Shown here one piece after another: positions 9,801-20,238 of a DNA stretch of 64,000 nucleotides. Both the position numbers and the translations under genes were made by a program. The stretch comes from Pseudophaeomoniella oleicola (Eukaryota; Ascomycota; Eurotiomycetes; Phaeomoniellales; Phaeomoniellaceae). The DNA is taken from NCBI GenBank assembly GCA_003868215.1, contig QWDQ01000029.1:124001-188000 (forward strand). The letters are read 5' to 3'. The notes beneath the pieces are model-generated. The model had not been told where the DNA came from. It searched no databases and was given only the letters and a program-made list of their open reading frames with translations. Each line of letters opens with the position of its first letter. Position 1 is the first letter of the stretch.

Positions 9801-11622
9801 CCGTTGTGATAAGTGTTAGTCACCAGCATTAGGCCCAGCATCCCAAGGCCATCAACATCTTTAGGCCAGGTCCACCGTTGCATCCCCTATGCTGTGTGTT
9901 CAGGACATGGATCCTGTAGGGCCGCGAATACTCGAGCTCATTGGTAGCGTCTTCACCTCGGATTCGAATATCCGTATCCGCATCAGGCTGGATGTCGGCA
10001 CAGTTGCAGTGCTGGTGTTCCCATCCTCCCTGCACAACAAGCTGTCGGCGTTAACAGTGAAACGTCTGTGTTGGGCGCATGAAGATGTACAACTGAGGCA
10101 GTGTTTGCAAGATCTTGCCCGTAGTTGACGGCCTATTGGCATTTGTCTATGATCCAGTTGACCGGCTTTCGATGCTGCTCAAGTTTCCTAACGTATGCCC
10201 ACAGAATACTGACCGCGTGAACCCAAGGATGGACTTTTATCAACAACGCGAGTCTAGAGGATATTGGCTGCGCAGTTGCGAAAACGCAGCCGCTGCTTCG
10301 CCCTGTCAATTCCCAACTCAAGAGTCTACCATGCTCTGTTCAGTGACTTCGAATGTCGGTCAGTAGGAGAAAGATCGTTGACCTACTAGATCATTATAGC
10401 TGCAGTGGTCGCCGATGATGCATACAATATGGCACGAACTTTACGTTATTCGTGGGCAAATGTGGTCTCACAGCTTGCTTCTCTCGACTAACAAATATCC
10501 TCACCATGGCGAAAGACTCTCCGTCGCAAACGACGGACGACCAGCCAATTAATCCCATCCAACTCACGGGAATTAGGTATTTCAGGCGCATTGTGCGACT
10601 GTGGTAAGTTCTGAAACCCTATGACTTTCCTTGAGTTTCTCTTCTGTCAAGATTCGTCTAGCCGAGTTCGTCGTGCACGCTTAGCTTGTCAGCGGATGGC
10701 AATTGTATTCCCACGCAGTGATCTATTCAGTAAGTCAGATCTCGAAGAACAGTGCAGAACATATGAGCTTGGCATGCTTGAGGTTGGTTGTGGACATCTA
10801 TTCCCACTCGGTACAATGCTACACTGATCATCTCAGAGGAGAGAAGTGTGGGCGGTCTATCAAGCGGAGAGAACATTGTACGCGCGATGCACGACACTTA
10901 AGCCACTGGTTGTCTCTGAAGAGAAGCAAGCTCCGCTAAGCATTGCACCAAAATGCTCTCAGTTCCATGTCAGACGAGAGATCACGGCCTGCAGGCTCCC
11001 ACAAAGCATGATGGAGCGTTGCGCAGGGGTGCTGCAGGTACTGTGAAGTCACAACTTTCGATAGAACAATAGAAACTATCGACGTAAGCCTTAATCTAAG
11101 ATATGCTCAGATCCCTCATGAGAAACTGGTCACCTATCTGCCTAATATCATACTCGTCACCTTGTGATGCCTACCCGCCTTTCCCCTCCAAAATCAAAAA
11201 TATATTTCGGACACCACCCGAGAGCTTCCAATAGCTTCATACTGTAATGAAAGCATTGAATTTGATATGATTGTTTTCGAGATATTCGAATCAAGCTGTT
11301 AGAATTTCATGAGAGTACGTGATTTTCACTTGACAATTCTCTGACAACTGTTCCATCGGGGTGCCGAGTGTCAAGAGTTGCCTCGGACCAGCTTGTGGAG
11401 ATATCTTCTACGAGCAATTCCGATTGGCGCAGACACAGTCGCAGACGCAGGTCTTCAGCTTGTTTCGACAGAGAAGCTCGACATAGCTATTCCTGAGTTC
11501 GAGATCTTCAGCAGCTGTCGGAGTATTGCAAGAATTTCCTTCCTGCTCGCGCAAGCAAGGCACATAGATCGCTCGCCGCTCACTCGCACTACCCCGCGAA
11601 GTCTCTCACCGAACCCTTCAAC
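6861..11622. other. Long gene-poor region
   Basis: About 4.7 kb in which I find no convincing gene on either strand. The frames present are short, mostly lack ATG starts, splice logic or any recognisable family, and overlap each other on both strands. Visible structure includes a perfect palindrome GTACTACGTAGTAC at 7149-7162, a cluster of TAGTACTGTACTT-like runs at about 8050-8160 and a CCCTGC tandem at about 7736-7760. The last 200 bp are probably the promoter and leader of the RING gene. I see no terminal inverted repeats or transposase remnants. Confidence 0.5.
8050..8160. repeat. Degenerate TACTGTACTT repeat cluster
   Basis: Variants of TAGTACTGTACTT, TACTGTACTT and TAATTACTG recur about eight times in 110 bp, in both orientations because the core GTAC is palindromic. 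It lies in the middle of the gene-poor region and has no coding potential. It is related in composition to the TACTACGTAGTA palindromes seen elsewhere in the window. Confidence 0.55.
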
Positions 11623-12368
11623 ATGGCATCTTACCAGACAGAACACGCCCGCTCTCGTACCCCCTCACCATCTCGCAGCAACCAACCCCGCCGCCCCGAC
11701 CTGTCCACATTCTTCACAACCCTCTCGGAGATCACGACGCAGCCGAACCGATCACGCGAGCACGCTGTACCTGTTCCGGGTGACGTTTCCGCCGCATACA
11801 GATCGCTCGCAGAAGCGTTCGAAGTCATGCGGCGGGATGGCGGTGGCCAGGGTGCTGATGAGGAAGGTGAGGGTGGGGGTGACTTGCTTCAGGGCATGAT
11901 TGAGGCGCTGTTGGGGGCTGCGGAGAGGCCGCCGAAAGAAGTGGAAGGAGTGGACGAGGAATATATTGCGAAGCTGGAGCGAGTGAATATTAAAACGGTG
12001 GGAAAGGACAAGGACTGCCCGATATGTGGCAACGCCTTCCATGACGGTACGTTTGCATCACTCCATATCTATCTACCTATACCTCACCCTCCTTCCCCTC
12101 GAAAACAAAAGAACGAACCTGAGACTGACTGACGCTTCTCCCTTTAGATCCCCACCCCCTCCTAGTCCGCCTCCCCTGCCACCCAACCCACATCTTCGAC
12201 CTCGAATGCATCCGACCCTGGCTCCTACTGCGCGGCACCTGTCCGCTCGATCGCGTCGATCTGGCAAAGAAGGAGCGCGAACGGAAACTGAAACTGCAAG
12301 AAGAGATCAAGAAGAACGCGAAGCCGGAAGACGAGGAAGAGGAGGAGTGGGATGGGATGTACGGTTGA
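11623..12368 (+). CDS. RING-H2-type zinc finger protein (probable E3 ubiquitin ligase)
   Basis: Two exons (11623-12046, 12148-12368) encode 214 residues. The 101-nt intron has donor GTACGT and acceptor TTTAG; the join restores an Asp codon and completes the finger. The N-terminus is Ser/Arg/Pro-rich and then mixed acidic. The finger starts at CPIC, continues LPCHPTHIFDLECIRPW and ends TCPLDR, so the first seven ligands fit C-x2-C...C-x-H-x2-H-x2-C pattern while the eighth position is Asp rather than Cys. The C-terminus is a Lys/Glu-rich helix ending in an acidic patch. RING proteins bring an E2 to a substrate; substrate and compartment are unknown. No membrane segment is visible. Confidence 0.8.
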
Positions 12369-13061
12369 AGATCGAGAAAAGTCTCATTGGCGGTTTGGGG
12401 GGAAGGGAGGGGAGGGTCCCTGGGGTCCTCTCTCTCTCCGGCTTGCTTCTTATATCGTAGGATTGAGACCGAGACTCCGCATGGGGAAAGGAGAGAATGC
12501 GACCCAACCTGATGGAAGTTGCGAAAGAACGACGAAACCCCCTTTCATCCAACCGGCCCCTCCCCTACTTCCAAGTACCCCTTGGTCCGTCTGTTAGAAG
12601 AAAGGCCGAAAAACCATTGTCAATAATACCGAGCGAGCACCATGTGTTCAAAAAGAAAAAACCGCCCGGAGGGTCCGATTTACAATGGAACGGACGGTTT
12701 ACTGCGAATTCGAGTTTCATGAAGACAAAAGAGGTAAGTTTGTTGTTGTTTGTGTTGCCTTGGGGGGATCAATAATGGGCACAAACAACAGCTTTCTACA
12801 GTTTATATATTGTAGATGAGTAGTATTAGAGATAGGATAGAATGCAGGGGTGAAGCAGATAGCAGTGATCTTCAATTCCAGTCGATATCACTGGCAGAGG
12901 AAGGAAGACACATACATACATACATACATACATACATACATACATACACCACTATAGACAGGGAAATATCCCACACCCACAAATGTATATAGAATTTTAA
13001 ACCAGCAACATATATATATATTGTTACTTACTACTACTAAGCTAGCTGACTGACTGACTAA
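12369..13061. other. Intergenic region between convergent genes
   Basis: It holds the 3' ends of the RING gene (plus) and SWF1 (minus). The only structure is a CATA microsatellite. No gene is seen. Confidence 0.6.
12911..12948. repeat. (CATA)n microsatellite
   Basis: About nine perfect tandem CATA units, about 110 bp downstream of the SWF1 stop codon and probably in its 3' UTR. Confidence 0.85.
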
Positions 13062-14607
13062 TCAGTCACCACGATTAAACACAACGTCTTTAATATTTCC
13101 CCAAAACCCGAGGTCGTAGATATTCACGAGCTGGGTGAGGCTTTCGACCCGCTGCCATCGCTCGTCTGGTTCGCCGGGTTCTAGTTCTGGTTCCGGCTTT
13201 TTCTGTGCTTGCTGTTGCTGTTGCTGCTGCTGTTGTTGTGGCAGTTGCTGTTGCTCCTGCTGCTGTGGGAGACCATGAGTGGTTCCTTCTTTGCTGCTGC
13301 TGCTGCTGGTACTATCCTCGATTGAGTTGATAATCTTCTTCGGTCTCCACCGCCGAGGGATCTCGTCGCCATTGTGGAAGCGAATGACCCACCAGCCGCG
13401 ATTGGGGCCTTCGCCGGCCCTCTCGTCACGGACGATGGACTTGTCGCCTTTCCATTTGGAGTCGATGTCGGGCTCGCGCGGTTCGAGGGCGGGATGGGCG
13501 AGCGGGTAGTCCTCGAGGAGGGCGGCGCGTTTGGCGCGCCAGACGGTGCCCCAGGTGATGGCGTCGCGCCAGTCGGCCCATTTGTCGGATTCGTTGGTTG
13601 TCATGCCGGCCCAGATTAGGTAGAGGTGGTAGATGAATAGGCAGGTGGAGAGGGGGAAGGATAATGCGGCGAGGAGGGTGACGGAGCCGACACGGACGTT
13701 GTCGGAGAGAGCGAGAGACCAGGTGTGGAAATAGAGAGACCACGTCATGGGAGGGTCGGATTTGGACCAGTGTTGGGATCCGGGATGTTTGGTAGTCAAG
13801 CGGCTCTGGAGATGGGCGTCTAGGATGCCATGGCCAAGGACCGAGGCGTATGCGAGCATGGTACTAACGCTGACAAGCAAGGCAAGGAAATAGAAGTAGT
13901 TGTTGCGTCCGACGCAGTTGTTCAGCCATATGCAATGGTGATCCATCTTGGCAACGCAGACCTTGCAGGTGGAGCAATGTTTGGAGCGAGCAGGTTTGGG
14001 GAACTGACATGTCCGGCACCATATCCCGGGATGATACAGGGTGTGGTCATATGGGTACTGGCGTATTGTAATTGGATGGTTTTGGTTGTTGATCGTGGAA
14101 GGGGTGGCGTAGCCCATATAAAGGAGATAATAAGCCACGATGATGACTGGCGGGATCAGGAAGTGATGTATCACTGACAACTTGGGCCACGCAGCCGGGA
14201 CAAAAAGTATCTGGGATATTGACTGAAGCAGGATAAAGAAGATCTGGGGAGATGGTTAGCTTGACTACAAATACCATCTTTGGCAGCAGATCGAATTCAT
14301 ACTTACCAGTACCACAGGATGCTTCTGGTTCATGAGGTAATCCTCTAAACGGCGTAGACATGAAAATATACGGCCACCTGTGAGACGATTGTCCACTGCC
14401 AGGAATCCCCTTGGTAAATATACCCATACTACCCGGTGGCAGAAGCCGATCGGTGTTTTCCTGGACCAGTCAATGAACAAGTTCCATTGCTCTCAAGGAA
14501 GAGCATCATCAGCCATACCGGAATATAGGTAAACGTCCAAAAAGAGCGATGAAGACGATGAGGGATAGACTCAAGATCGTAATCGCTATATCACGGATAG
14601 CTCCCAT
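13062..14607 (-). CDS. SWF1: Palmitoyltransferase SWF1 (DHHC family)
   Basis: Three exons (14519-14607, 14307-14460, 13062-14243) give 474 residues. Both introns were placed by frame: the first joins GRLPIFR to KTPIGF, the second HPVVL to IFFILLQ, and both joins agree with fungal SWF1 proteins. Membrane segments are at the N-terminus, around residues 85-105, 115-140, and on both sides of the Cys-rich domain. The catalytic zinc/DHHC domain reads CRTCQFPKPARSKHC...DHHCIWLNNCVGRNNY, with DHHC as active site. The enzyme sits in the ER membrane and acylates SNAREs and other single-span proteins next to their membrane anchor. The cytosolic tail contains a Gln-rich tract (about 13207-13265) that is unusual in length. 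The start ATG at 14607 is the first in frame. Confidence 0.93.
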
Positions 14608-15204
14608 CTCACAAGATTGACCTTAGAGGTAAACAAAAGAAATTCCGAATTCACAAGAAATGGCATCGGCGCGACCAAGTAGTTCTTTTGATCTGCGTGG
14701 ATCAATGGTGTGAAAACTGCTAAGCTCAAAAGAAAAGTATAGATCACAGCGCATAAATTAAAGAGGAATACGCACTCATCAAACCAAGTTATGTGACTTA
14801 TAGGACGCTGATTCACAGATCCGCTGATTGCGTGGCTGTGTAGGAGGATGAAGCCATTGCAACGCGTGTGTGCTGACTAGAGACGGCGGCAATGTCGGAT
14901 GAAGTGCCAAATCGGTGGAGTCGGCCCCAAACACCAACACGCCGGCAACTACAAATTATATAGAGGTATAATACATCTTGATTGCTACAGGATGGTGCGC
15001 TTTTCAACTTAAAACCCAGCATCAACATGAGAGTACGACTATTGATCAACCTGAGGGGAGAAGTTTTGCATGTTTGGATAGATTGTTTACCGCGAGCCAA
15101 GTCTCTCTTCACTCGTCGCTCAAATAACCAAGCGATATATACAGATCCCAATATTCGTCGCATAAGACTTGTGCGGTATACGATTGGGAAATATTGTATG
15201 TTGT
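14608..15204. other. Intergenic region
   Basis: About 600 bp between two minus-strand genes. It should hold the SWF1 promoter and the 3' UTR of the CTR86-like gene. No gene or repeat is evident. Confidence 0.5.
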
Positions 15205-18008
15205 CTATGTAGGCTTCGGCCGTGCAACTAGTTTGACCTTACCTCCTTCCACGGTGGCCTCTACGCCCATCTTCTCCAGTACGCCATCGGCTGTACTGAC
15301 CACCTCCTTTGCCTCAAGTTGTTCCACAATCTCTTGATTTGCTCTATTGCCTTCAAGCAGGAACTTCAGACACATGACAGCATGTTCTTTGATATAAGGG
15401 TTGTGGGCATCAAATTGCGTGCATGACAAAATGGTTTCCACCCCGCCATGCTTGCGGATCTGGTTCTGCACAACGGGTGATTTCCAAACAAGCGAAGAGA
15501 GCACAAGTACAATCAACTTTTTCAGATTTCGCCACTCAAACTCTGCTGGATCTTCGGTTCCAAGAGGAGGGGATGAATCACCTGCAATTTGCGAATTGTT
15601 GACATCGGCATCTTGGTCATATGGACGTTCAACCGAGACAGATGACGATGGAAGCGCTGGACTCTGGTTAGGAGCTTGCATCTTACCCGCTGCCGGTATT
15701 TGACTGGTCAGATTTGCTTTGGGTATGCTCGAATCCAGCTCTTTCAATAAGGTCACTAGATCATAAACAATTTCCCAATCCACCAGAAGAGTTTTCCAAT
15801 CATTGCTCTCGGTGAGAACAGCAAAAAATTCGAGAAATTGATAGACGCCTTCGTAAACACGTTCCATGTCCCAAAGGTTGAGAGGAAAGTCTTCTGCCAG
15901 AGCTCTGCCAGCGCGGATCTGACCTTGTAGGTAGATGAGAGCACAGGTCTCTGGTATGATATTCCCACGGAAGACCGTGAAAATATACCGAACGGTGAGA
16001 ACGTCTACCCTAGTCAATTGAGACGGTGCCCGAGGTGGAATGCTTTGTTGAGCACCGCCATTCATAGACGTAGGCGAGTACTTCGCTCGGAAAATGTGAG
16101 TGAGGATCTTGATGACGACTGCTTGAGCGGGCGAGATAATATCCTTCGCCTGGCCGAAATCGGCATATGCGTGGGACATAAGACCATTCTTCAAGATCGC
16201 TTCCATAATCTGAACCATCATCTTAAAGTAGAATTCATCGTCCGGTAAGTCCCACGCCGCAATGAAGATCAAAAGTTCTCTCAACAAGTTCCTGCCCGCT
16301 TCTTGGGCGAGTAAAATATGACATCGGACAGCTTGCATATTCTTGGAACCGGTCCGTTCCCCTCCTTTGAGACCAAAGCTGTCGACGATACCGGCTTGTA
16401 TTATCATCGGAAGGGCTTCGATTTCCGTAGGCCCAAGCACAAGGGGAACGTCAGTCAAAAGACCCCGTTCTTGGTCACCTGGACTCCGGTAATCTTCGTC
16501 TTCTTCCTCCTCTTCCTCATCCTCCTCGTCTGGGTCCTCGGGTGGCGCTTCTGCGGAAGTTTCACCACCAGTAACTGTCGGGTCGTTCACGGGTTCCGGT
16601 TGTTCCTCCCCTTTTGTCTCTACCAAGGAATTCACATCCTGTAGCCTTGCCATCAATTCATCCTTTGCTTCTTGTAAAGTTTCAGCTGCCGACTGTGAGC
16701 TTCGGGGCATTGAAACATCCTCTGGTGTCAACTCTGTGCTCGTCCCAGTCACATCACCCCATTGACTGACATCTGGAAGATCTGTCCAGTTCACTGCCTT
16801 GGAGTTTCCGGAATGAGCATTCCGATCGATGCTTACTATGGCCTTCCTGACTTGCTGCGCTGTCTCTATATCGGCGCGGAAAGGAAAGTCCTTTGCCGGT
16901 AATTGCGCTCTCAGTGCTGCACCAACCTTCAAAAGTGCATCAGGATTCTCATCTAATTGGCTGGCACTCAGCCCGGAAAGACGCTCCATGTCGTTCCTAA
17001 TCTTGTCCATGAGAAGGCGTGCCGCCTCTTGGGTGCTACCATCAGGAGGTCTATCGGTGCTCATGAGATCGAATAGAGCATGAACGTCGTCAATATTGTA
17101 GCCGAGACCACCTTCAGGAGTAAAAGTCCCAGTTGAAGGTAAGTTGTCGGCCGTTGACTTTATGCGCGACCCTTGGCCGACTTGGGCTAATCCTGCTTGT
17201 GCGATTTGTTCTGCGGATGGCGGTGTAGGTGGCCTTGGTACCTCTGTTTGATGGTGCGCTTGACTATTACCGAAGAGATCCAACCACAGGACCAGCTTCC
17301 GATGCTCGTTGTGCATGATGAAATTATGTAAAAATTGCAGACAAGTAATGAGAAGCCGCTTGTATAGAGTGACCACTTTCTGCCATCGCTCCTCTGTCCT
17401 CGCATTGTTCTCCCCATCGTAACCTCTTGAGGTAGCCTTGACACATACATCTATAAGTTTGAGAATCTGCTGATCAAATCCTTTCTCTGCCGCGAGGTTC
17501 TGCGCTTTCTTTGTCGTTGCTAACAGATTTCTAGCTATCGTGCAAAGGTCGTTGAGTCGCTCAATATCTTTAATGATTGCCTGGTAGTTGTGGACTATAA
17601 CATCGGAGGAGGAGCCATTGAAATTGGTTTCGGCAGGATTCTTCCAGGCAAAAGATTTCCTCTCGAGATCGGGGATCGCGAACGTAAGGACATCTGTGAG
17701 GCCTTGCCACACAGCGGGTGAAAACCCCAGGTTCTGTCTGAAGGTGGTGAGATGTCAGTCATGCGTTCTGACTCCATTGTCACGGCGAGATCATAGATGC
17801 GGTCCAGATTGACATACCTAACATCGCTCTCCTGGTGACTCTTATACAAGATCTGCTTTCCACTGTGCAAAATCCGCTCCAAGCGCAAGTCATCTACCAT
17901 CCCTGGATACTCATAGTGCATCTGTGTCCCGGTCAAGACTATCTTGAGGAGCAACTCCGGCGCCGTGACTTTAGGCCGCTCTTCCTGCGTCGTGGCGCTG
18001 CCCGCCAT
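15205..18008 (-). CDS. CTR86: Ataxin-10 domain protein, CTR86-like
   Basis: Two exons (17818-18008, 15205-17737) encode 907 residues. The intron has a strong donor GTATGT and joins ESDVR to QNLGFSPAVWQGL, keeping the frame. The protein is mostly helical, as expected for an armadillo-like fold, with an acidic low-complexity loop (Asp/Glu run near 16490-16520) in the middle. The C-terminal block, about residues 780-880 with IRKHGGVETILSCTQFD and NPYIKEHAVMCLKFLLEGN, is the ataxin-10 homology domain. The yeast member is called CTR86 (copper transport protein 86), but its molecular role is not settled, so the symbol marks similarity rather than proven function. No signal peptide or membrane segment. 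Confidence 0.85.
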
Positions 18009-18370
18009 GATGTAGTTCGCTCCAATGAGATTCAGCGTACCGCAGCTTCTATGCCATTCATAGTATTTCCTACTTATGCTGCACCAGAGCGCATAGTGGC
18101 GTGGAATTTGTATGCAACTTATGTCTCCAGCAGCGCTTTGGTGGTTACTGTACCGCGGGTCATCTTTTTTCTAGAGTACGGGACAGTTCCGCTACATCTC
18201 TAAGAAGCATTTCTGAAATCAACTTTTGCCAGAACGACGCCCAATCCATTGGATGACAAAAGAAGAGACACTTGATATTTAGGGCTATAAATCCCTCATG
18301 TTTATGTACTTCTGCAATGTAGCACACTTTGAAATCATCATGTAATAACAGGAAGCGTATTGTACGAATT
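18009..18370. other. Intergenic region
   Basis: It separates two minus-strand genes and must hold the CTR86-like promoter and the NSE2 3' end. Nothing else is visible. Confidence 0.5.
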
Positions 18371-19780
18371 CTAATCCATTTCCTCATCGTCGTCGTCGTC
18401 GGCCCCTAGGTCAACCATTACAGCACCTCCATTGGTCATTTGTGTTCCGGGAATCACATCTGGATCATCGCCTGGTCTGGCAGACACGGCTCGAGACATC
18501 ACGGACATCCTCTCCTCCTTGATCCTTCTTGCCGCCAATTTTGAAGCACTCGCTGGCGAGCTACCTACCCTATGAGCCCGCCTTTGTGTCCCTCGTGGTT
18601 CGTCTTCGTCTTCGTCTTCGTCATCTGAATTCTCCTCCCTGGCTCGAGCTACAGCAGCCTCAAAGCGTTTGACTCTTCTCAACAGAGCTGGATCGGGTCG
18701 TAGATCGTTCTCCGTTATTCGCGTACTGCAATCGGGGCAGGCAACCTCCTTCACAGGTTGTGTCTCAGTTTGACTCCGCTGGGAACGCGGCAAGTTTGGT
18801 CTTCGCATCATTTGCAAGATTGCCTGGCGTTCAAATGAATGTGGGCATACCGTTGAGCTGACAGGATCACGGAACGGGAGCTGTGTGATGGGACACCTGA
18901 GAGATACTCGCTCAGCTGCAACTTCCAGATCCTCGTCATCTGACGGCGGCTGTTCCAGTACCGAATAATCCTCCTTCTCCTCTTTAGCAAACCACGTGCT
19001 TGCATGCGGTACGGGAGGGGCGTTTTCTTCGTGGTGTTGTGCATCGTGGACGATTCTGTAGAAGCCAATATATTGGTTTGCAGTAGAGTAACGCGCAGTC
19101 AAAGATTTCGAACTCCAAGCCTCCCTGTGAGTTGCGAGGGAGGACTTAAACAGTGCCGATGGGGCAGCTTCTAAAGGTGGCGCCGGGGGTTGAACGTCTT
19201 GTTCCTGCATGCTTTCAGATGTAGCCTCGCCGTCCGGATCTTCGGTTTCTGGTTCGTCAGAATGAGCTCTTGCTCGCGTTCGGCGTTGTGTCTGTGTGAG
19301 TGTTGTTGACGTCAACTGTGTAGATCCACCACTGATACTATTCTTGACCTCGTCCACGACCTGCGGTAAGTCCTCAACAAAGGTGTGACCGTCAACGATT
19401 TCGCGCATGGTCATATCCAAGCGTTGTGTCAGACCCTCAATTCTACCTGTAAGGCCTTCTAATTTGACCAAATCATTTTCATCTTGCTCCTCTCCGTTCG
19501 CTTCTAACCTTGCACGCTTCTTTGCATGTTTCGCCTTCGCCTCGCTACCAGCATCATTGATTTGACCGGCAGTCTCTGTAACCACCTTTGTCGCATATTC
19601 CAGATGTGTTTCCAACTTTCGTGTAGAATGAACTTGGAGAAGAGAATGAAGAGCTCGCTGCGCTTCTTCGTTGAGTGGGGCTATAGGAGCCTCGTATGCC
19701 GGCACTTCAGGGGCTTGGGTAGATGGTCTTCCACGACTTGGGGTTGCAGAAGGTCTGGAACGACCAGAAAGGAGTGGCAT
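18371..19780 (-). CDS. NSE2: SUMO E3 ligase NSE2/MMS21 of the SMC5-SMC6 complex
   Basis: A single-exon, 469-residue protein. The C-terminal half holds an SP-RING (zf-Nse) finger at about residues 293-365, reading LRCPITQLPFRDPVSSTVCPHSFERQ (shown here only by its core CPIT, VCPHSF and VACPDC). Upstream are helical and coiled-coil regions (residues about 35-150) that in the family bind the SMC5 arm. The extreme C-terminus is very acidic and carries VMVDLGADDDDDEE, which looks like a SUMO-interacting motif. NSE2 sumoylates repair and cohesion factors during replication stress in the nucleus. The gene is head to head with the cap methyltransferase gene, 458 bp between start codons. Confidence 0.88.
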   Translation of the reverse strand: MPLLSGRSRPSATPSRGRPSTQAPEVPAYEAPIAPLNEEAQRALHSLLQVHSTRKLETHLEYATKVVTETAGQINDAGSEAKAKHAKKRARLEANGEEQDENDLVKLEGLTGRIEGLTQRLDMTMREIVDGHTFVEDLPQVVDEVKNSISGGSTQLTSTTLTQTQRRTRARAHSDEPETEDPDGEATSESMQEQDVQPPAPPLEAAPSALFKSSLATHREAWSSKSLTARYSTANQYIGFYRIVHDAQHHEENAPPVPHASTWFAKEEKEDYSVLEQPPSDDEDLEVAAERVSLRCPITQLPFRDPVSSTVCPHSFERQAILQMMRRPNLPRSQRSQTETQPVKEVACPDCSTRITENDLRPDPALLRRVKRFEAAVARAREENSDDEDEDEDEPRGTQRRAHRVGSSPASASKLAARRIKEERMSVMSRAVSARPGDDPDVIPGTQMTNGGAVMVDLGADDDDDEEMD

Positions 19781-20238
19781 GCTTGAAAAGAAATATGTGA
19801 TGGCGCTTCAAACCGTGATTATGGAAATTGTAATAGCGAAAGAGGCAATATAGATGTATCTTTGTCACCGCAACTGAAATTGAAGCTTGTGTCTGTCTGT
19901 CACAGCCAAGTGGTCCGGTAGTAAATCTGCATAGGTCAACTCTTGACGACCTCATACCACTTAGACGACGCGATATACGCGACTCCAGATACGACTACGG
20001 TGCGAGAGTCAACCAGCAAGCGCAACTCCAGACGCGTTTTAAAGTGAAGTTTATTAATATGTGATAAGACCAGCATCAACCACCAATCGTCCTAACGTTG
20101 AACGTTTTCCTATGCTGGCAAAGCTTCCGGCCAAGGTTCCGCTCGCTTCAAGGAAATTTGAGGATATTCGAACTAATCCCTCACCATCACAATACCATAG
20201 CAGCTTAGTTCCCCAGCAGAGGCCAGTCAACACAGATC
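19781..20238. promoter_or_regulatory. Shared intergenic promoter of NSE2 and ABD1
   Basis: The two genes start in opposite directions 458 bp apart, so this segment must carry both promoters. No TATA box is evident at a useful distance on either side. Confidence 0.5.

Noticed and set aside
10506-10610. Possible first exon starting MAKDSPSQTTDD with a GTAAGT-type donor
   Set aside because: The only nearby acceptor leads straight to a stop and no further exon could be found.
11378-11899. 173-codon plus-strand frame
   Set aside because: It runs through the leader of the RING gene and into its coding sequence in another frame, with no recognisable content.
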